From assembly GCA_035318745.1 (NCBI GenBank), contig DATHEA010000002.1, positions 133,683 to 197,682 of the forward strand: a DNA stretch of 64,000 bases, given 5' to 3'. The notes beneath the pieces were generated by a model. The model searched no databases. It saw only the letters and a list, made by a program, of their open reading frames with translations, and had not been told where the DNA came from. Positions 1 to 8,116 of this stretch are shown here, piece after piece. The number at the start of each line of letters is the position of its first letter. Positions within the stretch are counted from its first letter, which is position 1. The DNA comes from VRUE01 sp035318745 (GTDB lineage Bacteria; Actinomycetota; Thermoleophilia; Solirubrobacterales; 70-9). A program made the translations under genes and the position numbers.

Positions 1-408
1 GACGTCGCCCGCGACGACACCGAGCTCTTCGTCGTCACCGAGAACGGCTACGGCAAGCGGACTTCGATCGCCGAATACCCGCGCAAGGGCCGCGGCACGA
101 AAGGCGTCCTCACCGCCAAGCTGACCGAGAAGAAGGGGGGCCTCGCCGGCGCTCTGATCGTGCGCGATCACCAGGAGCTGCTGTTCATCTCCCAGCTCGG
201 CATGGTGCAGCGGACCTCGGCAAGCGGGATCTCGCTGATGGGCCGTCCCACGCAGGGAGTGAAGGTGATGAACATCAAGGACGACGACCGGATCAGCGCC
301 GTCGCCCTCGTGGTCGAGTCGGGTGAGACGGGGCCTAGCAACGGCGATACGCCGGTGCAGGATGAGCTTGGCGAGGTGGAGGGACAGGACGGCTCTGGCG
401 GAGCCTAG
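1..408 (+). CDS. gyrA: DNA gyrase subunit A, C-terminal part (partial)
   Basis: The frame is open from base 1 and gives the last 135 residues of GyrA. The gyrase A subunit breaks and rejoins DNA with GyrB, and its C-terminal beta-pinwheel wraps DNA for negative supercoiling. Blade motifs are visible: TENGYGKRTS at about residues 13-22 and YPRKGRGTKGV at about 26-36. The catalytic tyrosine domain lies outside the window. The last codons, from base 373, are encoded by one arm of a 34-nt inverted repeat, so the acidic/Gly tail is repeat-derived. GyrA rather than ParC is assumed because actinobacteria usually carry gyrase only. Confidence 0.93.
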   Translation, partial: DVARDDTELFVVTENGYGKRTSIAEYPRKGRGTKGVLTAKLTEKKGGLAGALIVRDHQELLFISQLGMVQRTSASGISLMGRPTQGVKVMNIKDDDRISAVALVVESGETGPSNGDTPVQDELGEVEGQDGSGGA

Positions 409-518
409 GTTCGCTTCGCTGACGCTCCGCTCACGAATTTGGTGCCGCTTCGCGGCTTGAATCACTCTGCGGAGCCGCTTCGCGAGGCTCCACCAGAGCC
501 GTCCTGTCCCTCCACCTC
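373..518. repeat. Palindromic element A1 downstream of gyrA
   Basis: A 34-nt arm at 373-406 is repeated in inverse orientation at 485-518 with one mismatch, around a 78-nt core (407-484). The left arm overlaps the last codons and stop of gyrA. The core, read on the minus strand, is about 88% identical by hand alignment to the core of element A2 (2041-2117), but the arms of A1 and A2 are unrelated in sequence. It could fold into a very long hairpin and act as a terminator or 3-prime stabiliser of the gyrA mRNA. Confidence 0.85.
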
Positions 519-602
519 GGGCGCAAGCTGGAGGGCGCCGATTCCCTATTGCAGACGGTTCGCAAGCTTCAAGGGGGCGGCTGCGTAGAATTCCCGAGCA
601 AG

Positions 603-1109
603 ATGGCACGCGTCCTTGTTTTGAATGCGACGTATGAGCCGATCAACGTATGCACGTTGAGACGCGCTGCTGTCCTGCTCTTGAAGGAGAAAGCCGAGCT
701 ATTGGAGCGGCGCGAGGGGGCGATCCACTCCGAGCACATGACGATGGAGCGACCCGACGTGATCCGCCTGGTCAGTTACGTGCGGGTGCCACGCGAGGCG
801 CATCGGCGCAAGATCACCAGGCGTGCCGTGCTCGCCCGCGACGCCTGGACCTGCCAGTACTGCGGCTCGACCAAATCCGGACTGACCGTCGATCACGTCA
901 TCCCCCGCAGCCGGGGCGGCAAATCGGTCTGGGGAAACATCGTCGCCGCTTGCGCCAGCTGCAACAGGCGGAAGGGCAACCGCCTACCTCATGAGATCCA
1001 GATGCACCCGAAGAAGTCGCCAAAGGCCCCGGGCCCCAGCATCTTCATCCAGGTGGCCAGCCCCAACATCCCGCCTGCCTGGCAGCAGTACTTGCCTGTC
1101 GCTGCCTAG
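603..1109 (+). CDS. HNH endonuclease family protein
   Basis: 168 residues. The central HNH/McrA-like fold is recognisable: a first zinc knuckle CQYCG, the DH of LTVDHVIPRSRGG as the HNH core, then CASCNRRKG as the second knuckle. The N-terminus MARVLVLNATYEPI is the usual start of a widespread actinobacterial HNH family, so I start at ATG 603 rather than an in-frame TTG at 549, although no good ribosome site is visible. Proteins of this type cut DNA, but this subfamily has no settled role. It stands alone between palindromic element A1 and the convergent pheA. Confidence 0.85.
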   Translation: MARVLVLNATYEPINVCTLRRAAVLLLKEKAELLERREGAIHSEHMTMERPDVIRLVSYVRVPREAHRRKITRRAVLARDAWTCQYCGSTKSGLTVDHVIPRSRGGKSVWGNIVAACASCNRRKGNRLPHEIQMHPKKSPKAPGPSIFIQVASPNIPPAWQQYLPVAA

Positions 1110-1119
1110 CAAGCTCCCC

Positions 1120-1956
1120 TCAGCCGATCGGGTAAGAGCCCAGGATCCGCACGCTCTCGGCCTTCGCCCTCAGCGCCTCCAAGGCCTCGGCGATGGGCTG
1201 GTCGTCGACCGCCCCTTCGAGGTCGCAGAAGAACATGTAGCGGCCCAGGCCCTGGCGTGCCGGCCGCGACTCGATGCGGCTGAGGTTGATCTCGCGGCTG
1301 GAGAACTCGCGGAGCGCGTCGACGAGGGCTCCGGGATGGTCCTCGCCGAGCTCGGAGAAGACCAGCGAGGTGCGTGACGGGCCGCGGCTCTCCACCTCGG
1401 TCCCGCTCGCCGCGATCCAGACGAAGCGGGTCACGTTGTCGCCCTCGTCCTCGATCCCTTCGCGCAGCACGGTGCAGCCGTAGAGATCGGCGGCGGCGCG
1501 AGCGCCGATCGCCGCCCAGGGCCGCACCGACTCGCCGACCATCCGCACCGCCTCGGCGGTGCTGCTGACGCTGCGCCGTTCGACCCCGGGCAGGTTCGCC
1601 CGCAGGAAGCCGGCGCATTGCGCGAGCGGCTGGGGGTGGGAGAGGATCGCCGAGACCTGCTCCAGCTCGACCCCCTCGCGGGCGATCAGGTGGGCGTGGA
1701 CACGGAAGTCGTACTCGCCGACGATCGCCACGGCCTCGGTGTCGAAGGCGAGCGTGTCGAGGGTGCTCCGCACCGACCCCTCGATCGAGTTCTCGAAGGG
1801 CACCAGCCCCCGCTCGACCTCGCCCCGCTCGACCGCCACGATCGCGTCGTGGACGGTAGCCGTCCGCATAGCCTCAATCTCCTCACCCTCAGGCAACGCC
1901 TCCCGCAAAGCATCTTCAGTGAACGTCCCAGCCGGTCCGAGAAACGAGATCTTCAC
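1120..1956 (-). CDS. pheA: Prephenate dehydratase
   Basis: 278 residues, the usual length for a stand-alone prephenate dehydratase, which converts prephenate to phenylpyruvate in phenylalanine synthesis in the cytosol. Visible are the N-terminal FLGPAGTFTEDAL motif, VPFENSIEGSV, the catalytic NVTRF at about residue 180, and a C-terminal ACT domain with the ESRP phenylalanine-binding motif, which implies feedback inhibition. GTG at 1956 (VKISFLGPAG) is preferred over an in-frame TTG at 1983 because family members start there. It converges on the HNH gene with a 10-nt gap. The region upstream of its start holds element A2. Confidence 0.93.
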   Translation of the reverse strand: MKISFLGPAGTFTEDALREALPEGEEIEAMRTATVHDAIVAVERGEVERGLVPFENSIEGSVRSTLDTLAFDTEAVAIVGEYDFRVHAHLIAREGVELEQVSAILSHPQPLAQCAGFLRANLPGVERRSVSSTAEAVRMVGESVRPWAAIGARAAADLYGCTVLREGIEDEGDNVTRFVWIAASGTEVESRGPSRTSLVFSELGEDHPGALVDALREFSSREINLSRIESRPARQGLGRYMFFCDLEGAVDDQPIAEALEALRAKAESVRILGSYPIG

Positions 1957-2020
1957 TAGAGACTGATGGGCCGGGGGCACCAACCTTGTGAGGTTGATGG
2001 CTGCGCGACGAGGGCGGTAG

Positions 2021-2137
2021 GGATGGTTCCGCTGGAGCCTCGCAAAGCGGCTCCGCAGAGTGATTCAAACCGCGAAGCGGTCCAACATAGTGAGCGAAGC
2101 GTCAGCGAAGCGAACCTGGGCTCCGTCGGAACCATCC
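2021..2137. repeat. Palindromic element A2
   Basis: Inverted arms at 2021-2039 and 2119-2137 (GGATGGTTCCG type, two mismatches) surround a core at 2041-2117. The core is about 88% identical to the reverse complement of the A1 core. It lies 12 nt past the stop of the minus-strand CARDB gene. Relative to the upstream gene it has the same orientation as A1 has to gyrA, so both behave like 3-prime elements. A smaller hairpin (CAACCT-TGTG-AGGTTG) lies near 1980-1996 toward pheA. Confidence 0.82.
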
Positions 2138-2149
2138 CCACTGCGCCGC

Positions 2150-3190
2150 TCATTCAAAGACGACGGTGTAAGACGCTTCGTTGTTTTCCGACACTTCCTC
2201 GCCGGGAACCGGTTCGGCTTCGACTTCCAGCGTCACTTCGCCTTCCGGTGCGGGGGTGAGCGGGATCGTCACCGTTTCGGTCGCCCCAGCTTCGATGCTG
2301 CTGATGTCCCCCTGCACGGCGCTGCCACCGCTGACGGTGACGGAAACCGTGACCCCGTTCTCGGTCGATTCGCCCTGGTTCTGCACCTGGACTTCGACTT
2401 CCGGCGTTTCTTCCGCGCTCACCGCAGTGCTGCCTTCCGGCGTCAGTTCGGTTCCGTTGATGCTGACCCCGATCAGGCCGAGGCCATGGACGCCGGCCGT
2501 TTCCCCCGTGGCGGCGCCGCTGACCGAGGCGAGTGCCGTGCTCACGGCGCTTTCTTCCAGCCAGGTCGAGCCTTCGGGGACGAATTCGCTCTTCGGCACG
2601 TCGTCGCCTTCGATGCCATTGTCGGCCAGCACTCCGTCGATCTCCGGGCGGGCGACGGACGCGTAGACGACGTCGCTGGCCGCCAGCACGTTCATCTGCT
2701 TGGCGATGATTTCGGTCGCTTTCTTCGATCCCGCTTCGCCCAGCGCGGTGCTGACCTTGTCGGCGATTTCGGTCATCGCCGCGCCGCGCAGCTCGTAGAC
2801 GAGCTTCAAGGCGTCCTGGGCGCTGCCCATGTCGCCCGGGGTATCGAGGCCGTCGACCCGCGCCACGTAGTTGTCCATCGCACTGCGGTCGGCGTTGACC
2901 TCGGCGACGAACTCGGTCACCGAGAGGTTGCCGGGGTCGGAGAGCTTGCCGAAGAAGGACTTGCTGGTCTGTTCGGTCTCGTCGACGATCTGGGTGACGT
3001 TGCGGGCGTAGTCGCTCAGCGCCCGGTGCTTGCGGGCGTTGAGGCAGCCACGGACACCGAGCACGATCAGGATCAGGATCAGCAGGCCGGCGCCGAGGGC
3101 GAGCCCGCGCCGCAGCAGGATCTGCTGCCGTTCGGGACGGCGTGGCGGGCGCGGTCGGCGCCCCGGCCGAGATGCGAGCGAATCCTCCAA
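2150..3190 (-). CDS. Membrane-anchored CARDB-like surface protein
   Basis: 346 residues. A basic, proline-rich cytoplasmic tail (about 1-26) is followed by one membrane segment (LALGAGLLILILIVLGV) and a large extracytoplasmic part. The last about 100 residues (from GVSINGTELTPEG) look like a CARDB/Ig-type beta-sandwich with VEVQVQNQGES and VTIPLTPAPEGE. The middle region is helical and of unknown function. The exported part uses GAA for Glu, unlike cytoplasmic neighbours. It is divergent from a Ser/Thr kinase gene 55 nt away, which may share control. The start (TTG 3190) is weak. I do not recognise a specific function. Confidence 0.72.
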   Translation of the reverse strand: MEDSLASRPGRRPRPPRRPERQQILLRRGLALGAGLLILILIVLGVRGCLNARKHRALSDYARNVTQIVDETEQTSKSFFGKLSDPGNLSVTEFVAEVNADRSAMDNYVARVDGLDTPGDMGSAQDALKLVYELRGAAMTEIADKVSTALGEAGSKKATEIIAKQMNVLAASDVVYASVARPEIDGVLADNGIEGDDVPKSEFVPEGSTWLEESAVSTALASVSGAATGETAGVHGLGLIGVSINGTELTPEGSTAVSAEETPEVEVQVQNQGESTENGVTVSVTVSGGSAVQGDISSIEAGATETVTIPLTPAPEGEVTLEVEAEPVPGEEVSENNEASYTVVFE

Positions 3191-3245
3191 GAAGCAGGGA
3201 GTATGTCGCAGGAGGAAGCGGAATCACGGCGAAGTCGGAGAAGCG

Positions 3246-4163
3246 ATGGTCGGCTCCCTCGTTCTCAACCGTTTCCTGATCGAGCGCCGCATCGGCAGCG
3301 GCGGCTTCGGCGTCGTCTACGAGGCCTGGGACGGGCGCCTGGAGAGGACCGTCGCAGTCAAGGCGATCGAATCCCGCGGCGAGGCCGGACAGCGGGTCCT
3401 GCGCGAGGCGCAGGCGGCAGCCCGGCTCAACCACCCCGGCATCGTCACCCTCTACGAGATGGGGGAGGAGGATGGCAATGCGCTGCTGGTCACCGAGCTG
3501 GTCGAGGGCAGCACCCTGGCTGGACTGAGTCGCGAAGGGGCGCTCAGCGACCGCGAGATCGCAGAGATCGGCGGCGATCTCTGCGAGGCGCTCGACCACG
3601 CCCACTCCCGTGGCGTCGTCCACCGCGACATCAAGCCGCAGAACGTCCTCGTTGCTCCCGAGGGGGAATTCCGCGCCAAGCTGATGGACTTCGGCATCGC
3701 CCGGCTCGCCGACGGCGCCGCCTTGACCGCCCCCGGCGACGTCGTCGGCACCCTCGCCTACATGTCCCCCGAGCAGGCAGAGGGCCAGATGGCGGGCCCC
3801 GAGGCGGACGTCTACTCGCTGGCTCTGACCCTGTACGAGTGCTGGGGTGGCGAGAACCCCAATCGCCGCGCTACGCCCGCCGCGACGGCGCGAGCGATCG
3901 GCAGCCGCCCTCGCCCGCTGCGACGGCTCCGCCCCGATCTGCCGCGCGAGCTCAGCGACACGATCGACGCCGCCCTGCAGCCACGGCCCTCGCGACGACC
4001 GGCCCTGGACGAGCTCGGCAGCGCGATCGAGGACGCGCTCGAGCACCTCGCCGACGACCTTCCCCCGGTCAACGCGCCATTCGGCCTGCGTATCGGCGCG
4101 GTGGCCGCTGCCGCGATGCTCGGGGCCTGGCTGGCGCTGGGTCACTTGGCCGTCCTACCCTAG
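3246..4163 (+). CDS. Ser/Thr protein kinase with single C-terminal membrane helix
   Basis: 305 residues. A complete Hanks-type kinase domain is visible: glycine loop GSGGFG, VAVKAIE lysine, HRDIKPQN at about residue 126, DFGIARL and SPEQAEG. A hydrophobic helix close to the C-terminus (about 285-303) anchors it, with essentially no extracellular sensor. ATG 3246 has a GGAG site upstream and begins MVGSLVLNRF. It opens the fhaA-pknB run and occupies roughly the place that pknA has in mycobacteria. It probably phosphorylates wall or division regulators bound by the FHA proteins downstream (inferred). Confidence 0.9.
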   Translation: MVGSLVLNRFLIERRIGSGGFGVVYEAWDGRLERTVAVKAIESRGEAGQRVLREAQAAARLNHPGIVTLYEMGEEDGNALLVTELVEGSTLAGLSREGALSDREIAEIGGDLCEALDHAHSRGVVHRDIKPQNVLVAPEGEFRAKLMDFGIARLADGAALTAPGDVVGTLAYMSPEQAEGQMAGPEADVYSLALTLYECWGGENPNRRATPAATARAIGSRPRPLRRLRPDLPRELSDTIDAALQPRPSRRPALDELGSAIEDALEHLADDLPPVNAPFGLRIGAVAAAAMLGAWLALGHLAVLP

Positions 4164-4172
4164 GATTTCCCG

Positions 4173-4940
4173 ATCAGCGTTCTACGCAGCCTCGAGAGTC
4201 GGATCGAAGGCCTCGTCGAGGGGGTCTTCAGCCGCGCCTTCAGCTCGGAGGTACAGCCGGTCGAGCTGGCACGCAAGCTGGCCAAGGAGATGGACTCCCA
4301 CAAGACCGCCGGGGTGGCGCGGGTCTACGTCCCCAACGAGTACACGGTTTACCTCTCGGGTAAGGACCGCACCCGGTTGGAGGGTTACGAGCGCTCGCTC
4401 GAGCAGGAGCTCTCCGGCTACCTTCTGGAGCACGCGCGCCGCCGCAGCTATGACCTCTTGACCCGGCCCACCGTCGCTTTCGAGACCGACGAGCGCCTGC
4501 GGCTGGGTGAGTTCGGGATCCAGACGCGGCTGGTCAAGCCCCCTGCCCATGAGGGAGAGGCTCCCGTCCAGGGGGAGGAGGGCCACACGATGGTCTACTC
4601 GGCAGTGCGTGACGCTCCGCCGCCGGCCGAGGGTCCCTCGCACCGCGCCGAAGTGACGACCCGAGCCGTCGTCACCGTCGACGACCGCCGTTACGTGCTC
4701 GACGGCGAGCGTTCGACGGTCGGCCGCTCGCGCGACGCCGACTGCGTCTTGCGCGACCCCAACGTCTCCCGCCACCACGCCGAGCTGCGCCGCTCGCCTG
4801 GCGGCGAGTGGACGATCGCCGACCTCGGCTCGACCAACGGGGTCAAGGTCAACGGGCGCCGCGTCGGCTCGACCCGGCTCAAATCAGGCGATCAGGTCAC
4901 CTTGGGGACGACGACCTTCAGGTTCGACATCGAGCAGTAG
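4173..4940 (+). CDS. fhaA: FHA domain protein FhaA with apparent ATC start
   Basis: 255 residues: an N-terminal DUF3662 domain (SLESRIEGLVEGVFSR onward, about 1-115), then a linker and a C-terminal FHA domain with GRSRDAD, SRHHAEL and GSTNGVKVN (about 175-250), which binds phosphothreonine. In mycobacteria FhaA links PknB signalling to peptidoglycan precursor flux. The kinase stop at 4161-4163 is in the same frame. After it the frame contains no ATG, GTG or TTG before ATG 4290, which would delete half of DUF3662. The family-like start (M)SVLRSLE corresponds to ATC 4173, placed 7 nt after AGGA at 4162-4165. Confidence 0.85.
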   Translation: MSVLRSLESRIEGLVEGVFSRAFSSEVQPVELARKLAKEMDSHKTAGVARVYVPNEYTVYLSGKDRTRLEGYERSLEQELSGYLLEHARRRSYDLLTRPTVAFETDERLRLGEFGIQTRLVKPPAHEGEAPVQGEEGHTMVYSAVRDAPPPAEGPSHRAEVTTRAVVTVDDRRYVLDGERSTVGRSRDADCVLRDPNVSRHHAELRRSPGGEWTIADLGSTNGVKVNGRRVGSTRLKSGDQVTLGTTTFRFDIEQ

Positions 4941-4944
4941 ACCG

Positions 4945-5109
4945 AGATGCCTGACCCCACGACCCCGCACGCCTGGATGACGCGCGTGGCGCTGCGCATC
5001 TCTGCGTCCTCGGGTTTGCCTTTGCAACCAGCAAAGGCTGCACCCTGCGTCCTTGATCTGCTTGGCCACGCACGCCCCCAGTCGCACGCGGTCGTGGGGT
5101 CAGGCATCT
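4945..5109. repeat. Long inverted repeat between fhaA and fhaB
   Basis: Perfect 20-nt arms lie at 4945-4964 and 5090-5109 (CCTGACCCCACGAC core), starting 5 nt after the fhaA stop. The 125-nt interior contains its own hairpin GCCTTTGC-AACCA-GCAAAGGC and two copies of CTGCGTCCT. It fills the whole fhaA-fhaB gap. It may attenuate or separate expression of fhaA from fhaB-pknB. Confidence 0.85.
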
Positions 5110-5123
5110 AGTCTGCTGAGCGC

Positions 5124-5600
5124 GTGGCCTACGACCCGATCTCCGTCGCCCTCAAGTTCGGCTTCCTCGCCGTCCTCTACCTGTTCCTGCTCTGGATTGC
5201 GCGCAGCGCGCTGAGGGACCTGCGCGGCACGGTCGCGCCCGCGCCCGACGCGACCGGGTTCCATCCGCTGCCCGCATTCGAGGGCTCCACGGCGGGCGGC
5301 GACGCATGGCTGGTGGCGCTGCGCGGCGGCGGCCTGCGCGAGGGCGAGCGCTTCGATCTGATCGGCGGCCTCTCGATCGGCCGCTCGCAGGAAGCCGACC
5401 TGCGAATCGACGACCGCTACGCCTCCGGGCTGCACGCAAGGATCTTCTCGCGCGAGGGGCGCACCTACGTCGAAGATATGAGCTCCACCAACGGCACCCT
5501 GCTCAACGACGCCGCCCTGCATGGCGAGGCCGAGTTGCTCGACGGCGACGTGGTGAGAATCGGCGACACCGAGCTCAGGTTCGAGGCGGGGGGGACGTAG
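5124..5600 (+). CDS. fhaB: FHA domain protein FhaB/FipA
   Basis: 158 residues: an N-terminal membrane helix (FGFLAVLYLFLLWIA, about 12-27) and a cytoplasmic FHA domain (about 80-155) with SIGRSQEADL, SGLHARI and SSTNGTLLN. The family binds phosphorylated wall and division proteins. It starts at GTG 5124. Its TAG stop shares one base with the GTG of pstP, so translation is probably coupled. The position between fhaA and the phosphatase is the conserved actinobacterial order. Confidence 0.9.
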   Translation: MAYDPISVALKFGFLAVLYLFLLWIARSALRDLRGTVAPAPDATGFHPLPAFEGSTAGGDAWLVALRGGGLREGERFDLIGGLSIGRSQEADLRIDDRYASGLHARIFSREGRTYVEDMSSTNGTLLNDAALHGEAELLDGDVVRIGDTELRFEAGGT

Positions 5601-6781
5601 TGCTGCGCGTCGACGACCAGGCCTTCCGCACCGACACCGGTCGCCAGCGCAGCGAGAACGAGGACTCGCTCTTCGTCCGCGCGCCGATCTTCGTCGTCGC
5701 CGACGGCATGGGTGGCGCCCAGGCGGGTGAGGTCGCCTCGAAGACCGCCGCCGACGCCTTCGACCGCGATCTGCCCGAGGGCCCGCCCGGGCGCTTCCTG
5801 CGCGAGACGATCGAGGAGGCCAACCGCCGCATCCACGAGCTGGCCCGAGCCGATCCCTCCAAGGCCGGGATGGGCACGACGATCACGGCGGCGATCGTCG
5901 ACGCGCAGGGCGAAGAGGTCGGCATCGGCCACGTCGGCGACAGCCGCGCCTACCGCCTGCGCCGGGGCAAGCTCGAACGGCTCACCCGCGACCACTCGCT
6001 GGTCGAGGAGATGCGGCGCAAAGGACAGATCACCGACGCCCAGGCAGAGGACCATCCGCAGCGCTCGATCATCACCCGCGCCCTCGGCCCCGAGCCGGAT
6101 GTCGAGGTCGACCTGCAGACGGTTCCGGCGGCCCCAGGAGACCTCTTCCTGCTCTGCTCCGACGGGCTTACGACGATGGTCTCCGAGGATCGCATCGCCG
6201 CGGTTCTCTCCACCGCGGGCTCGATGCGGGAGGCGGTGCGGACGCTGGTCGAGGAGGCCAACGGCGCCGGCGGGCGGGACAACATCACCGCGCTGGCCTT
6301 CCGTCTCGGCGATGCCGCGGCGCCACTCGGCGAAACGCCCGAGGACGCGACCCTGGTCGGGGCCGCTGCCGAGGAGGCCGGGCTCACCGCGACCGAGGTG
6401 CGCCGCCGCGCTGCGGCCGCCGCGGCCCAGGGGCGGCGTGAGCAGCTTGCGGCGAAGCCCCCACGGCGCCGTGGGGGCTCGACGGCGAAGCTGCTCGCCC
6501 TCGTCGCGATCCTGGGCGCGCTTGCCTTCGGCGCCTGGTATGGCAACCGCCAGGTCTGGTTCCTCGGCACCGACGGCAGCGGCCGCGTCGCCCTCTACCG
6601 CGGCCTCCCCTACGAACTTCCCTTCAGCCTGAAGCTCTACGACGAGCATTACGCGAGCCCGGTTCAGACCGGGGCGCTGCCCGTCAGGCGCCGCGACTCG
6701 GTCACCGGCCACGACGTCCGCTCACGCGAGGACGCCGTCTCGCTGATCGAAGACATAGAACGCAGCCAGGGGATTCCTTGA
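5600..6781 (+). CDS. pstP: PP2C-type Ser/Thr protein phosphatase
   Basis: 393 residues. An N-terminal PP2C domain shows VADGMGGAQAGE, GHVGDSRAYRL, SDGLTTMV and GGRDNITALAF, the metal-binding aspartates of the family. A basic linker and one membrane helix (LLALVAILGALAFGAWY) follow, then a short exported tail. It dephosphorylates PknA/PknB-type kinases and their substrates. Start is GTG 5600, overlapping the fhaB stop; the end overlaps the rodA start (TTGA). The linker is encoded partly by a perfect 24-bp palindrome. Confidence 0.93.
   Translation: MLRVDDQAFRTDTGRQRSENEDSLFVRAPIFVVADGMGGAQAGEVASKTAADAFDRDLPEGPPGRFLRETIEEANRRIHELARADPSKAGMGTTITAAIVDAQGEEVGIGHVGDSRAYRLRRGKLERLTRDHSLVEEMRRKGQITDAQAEDHPQRSIITRALGPEPDVEVDLQTVPAAPGDLFLLCSDGLTTMVSEDRIAAVLSTAGSMREAVRTLVEEANGAGGRDNITALAFRLGDAAAPLGETPEDATLVGAAAEEAGLTATEVRRRAAAAAAQGRREQLAAKPPRRRGGSTAKLLALVAILGALAFGAWYGNRQVWFLGTDGSGRVALYRGLPYELPFSLKLYDEHYASPVQTGALPVRRRDSVTGHDVRSREDAVSLIEDIERSQGIP
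6456..6479. repeat. Perfect 24-bp palindrome inside pstP
   Basis: The 12-nt half AGCCCCCACGGC is followed immediately by its exact reverse complement. It falls in the PPRRRGG linker between the phosphatase domain and the membrane helix, a place that tolerates insertion. Confidence 0.85.
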
Positions 6782-8112
6782 GGAGCGCAGCCCGAAACCG
6801 GGAGCTCGTTGCCCTGATCCCGGTCGCCTTGCTGCTAAGCGCCGGCTTCGCCGCGGTCTTCGCCCAGGAGAACGCCCGTCTCGGCAACCTCAGCCTCGTC
6901 TACGGCGCCTACTTCCTCGCCGTCTGCCTTGCCACGCACGTCTACCTGCGGATGCGCCTTCCCAACGCCGACCCCTACCTCTTTCCGCTGGTCGCGTTGC
7001 TGACCGCGTTTGGCCTGGTGATGATCTACCGGATCGACGAGGGCCTGGCCCGCGATCAGGCCAACTGGTTCGTGCTTGGCCTCGTCCTCTTCGCCCTCAC
7101 GATCCAGCTCCTGCGCGACTACGACGTGCTCGAGCGCTACCGATACACGATCGCCGCGGTCGGCCTGCTGCTGCTGCTGGCACCACGATTGCCCGGCATC
7201 GGCGAACAGGTCAACGGCGCCTATCTCGGCGTAAAGGTAGGCCCGCTCGCCTTCCAGCCGGCCGAGTTCTCGAAGATCTGCATCGTCGTCTTCCTCGCCA
7301 GCTACCTGCGCGAGCACCGCGAGGTGCTGATCGTCGGCGCGCGCCGGGTGCTGGGGGTCACGCTGCCGCCACTCAAGCATCTCGGGCCCTTGCTCGTCGT
7401 CTGGGGGGCGTCGATGTTCATGCTCGTCTTCATCCGCGACCTCGGCAGCTCGCTGATGTTCTTCGCTGCCTTCCTCGCTCTGCTCTACGTGGCGACCGGG
7501 CGCTTCTCGTTCGTCGTCATCGGCATGGCCCTCTTCCTGGTCGGTGCCTGGTTCTTCGCCTCGACCGTCCCACACGTCCACGACCGGGTCGAGATCTGGC
7601 TCAACCCCTACCACGACCCGACCGGAAGCGGGTACCAGATCCTGCAGTCGATCTTCGCCCAGGCCGACGGCGGTCTCTTCGGCAAGGGCTTCGGGCAGGC
7701 GCTGATCACGATCCCCGGCACCAACAATGCGCTGTTGCCGGCGGCGCAGACCGACACGATCTACTCGCTGATCGTCAACGAGCTGGGCCTCTTCGGCGCC
7801 TGTGCGGTGGTGTTGATCTACCTGCTGATCGCGGCGCGCGGCTTCAAGATCGCCCTGCTCGCCGACGACGGCTTCTCGAAGCTGCTTGCCACCGGACTCA
7901 CCGCCGTCTTCGCGATCCAGGCTTTCGTCATCATCGGCGGCGTCACGCGGGTGATCCCGCTGACCGGCGTCACCCTGCCCTTCATCAGCTACGGCGGCAG
8001 CTCGATCGTCGCCAACTTCGTCCTCCTGGCGCTGCTGCTGCTGATCTCAGACCGCGCCCGCCGCGAGGCCGCGACCCCGCGCGGTGCCTTCGCTCTAGAG
8101 GGCGGTGCGTGA
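6778..8112 (+). CDS. rodA: SEDS-family peptidoglycan polymerase RodA/FtsW
   Basis: 444 residues with about ten hydrophobic segments. Conserved SEDS features are the QPAEFSKI motif, VFIRDLGSSLMFF, the GTNNALLPAAQTDTIYS loop and the C-terminal PLTGVTLPFISYGGSS. SEDS proteins polymerise lipid II into glycan strands together with a class B PBP, here the adjacent pbpA. TTG 6778 overlaps the pstP stop (TTGA) and its own stop lies 4 nt before the pbpA ATG. Gene order suggests RodA (elongation) rather than FtsW. Confidence 0.93.
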   Translation: MRSAARNRELVALIPVALLLSAGFAAVFAQENARLGNLSLVYGAYFLAVCLATHVYLRMRLPNADPYLFPLVALLTAFGLVMIYRIDEGLARDQANWFVLGLVLFALTIQLLRDYDVLERYRYTIAAVGLLLLLAPRLPGIGEQVNGAYLGVKVGPLAFQPAEFSKICIVVFLASYLREHREVLIVGARRVLGVTLPPLKHLGPLLVVWGASMFMLVFIRDLGSSLMFFAAFLALLYVATGRFSFVVIGMALFLVGAWFFASTVPHVHDRVEIWLNPYHDPTGSGYQILQSIFAQADGGLFGKGFGQALITIPGTNNALLPAAQTDTIYSLIVNELGLFGACAVVLIYLLIAARGFKIALLADDGFSKLLATGLTAVFAIQAFVIIGGVTRVIPLTGVTLPFISYGGSSIVANFVLLALLLLISDRARREAATPRGAFALEGGA

Positions 8113-8116
8113 GGCG

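Noticed and set aside
2060..4363. Long open frames on both strands over the CARDB and kinase genes
   Set aside because: Typical shadow frames of GC-rich DNA; Arg/Gly/Pro-rich without domains, while the true genes have clear motifs.
4290..4940. fhaA starting at ATG 4290
   Set aside because: Would delete the conserved first part of DUF3662 that is clearly encoded from 4173.
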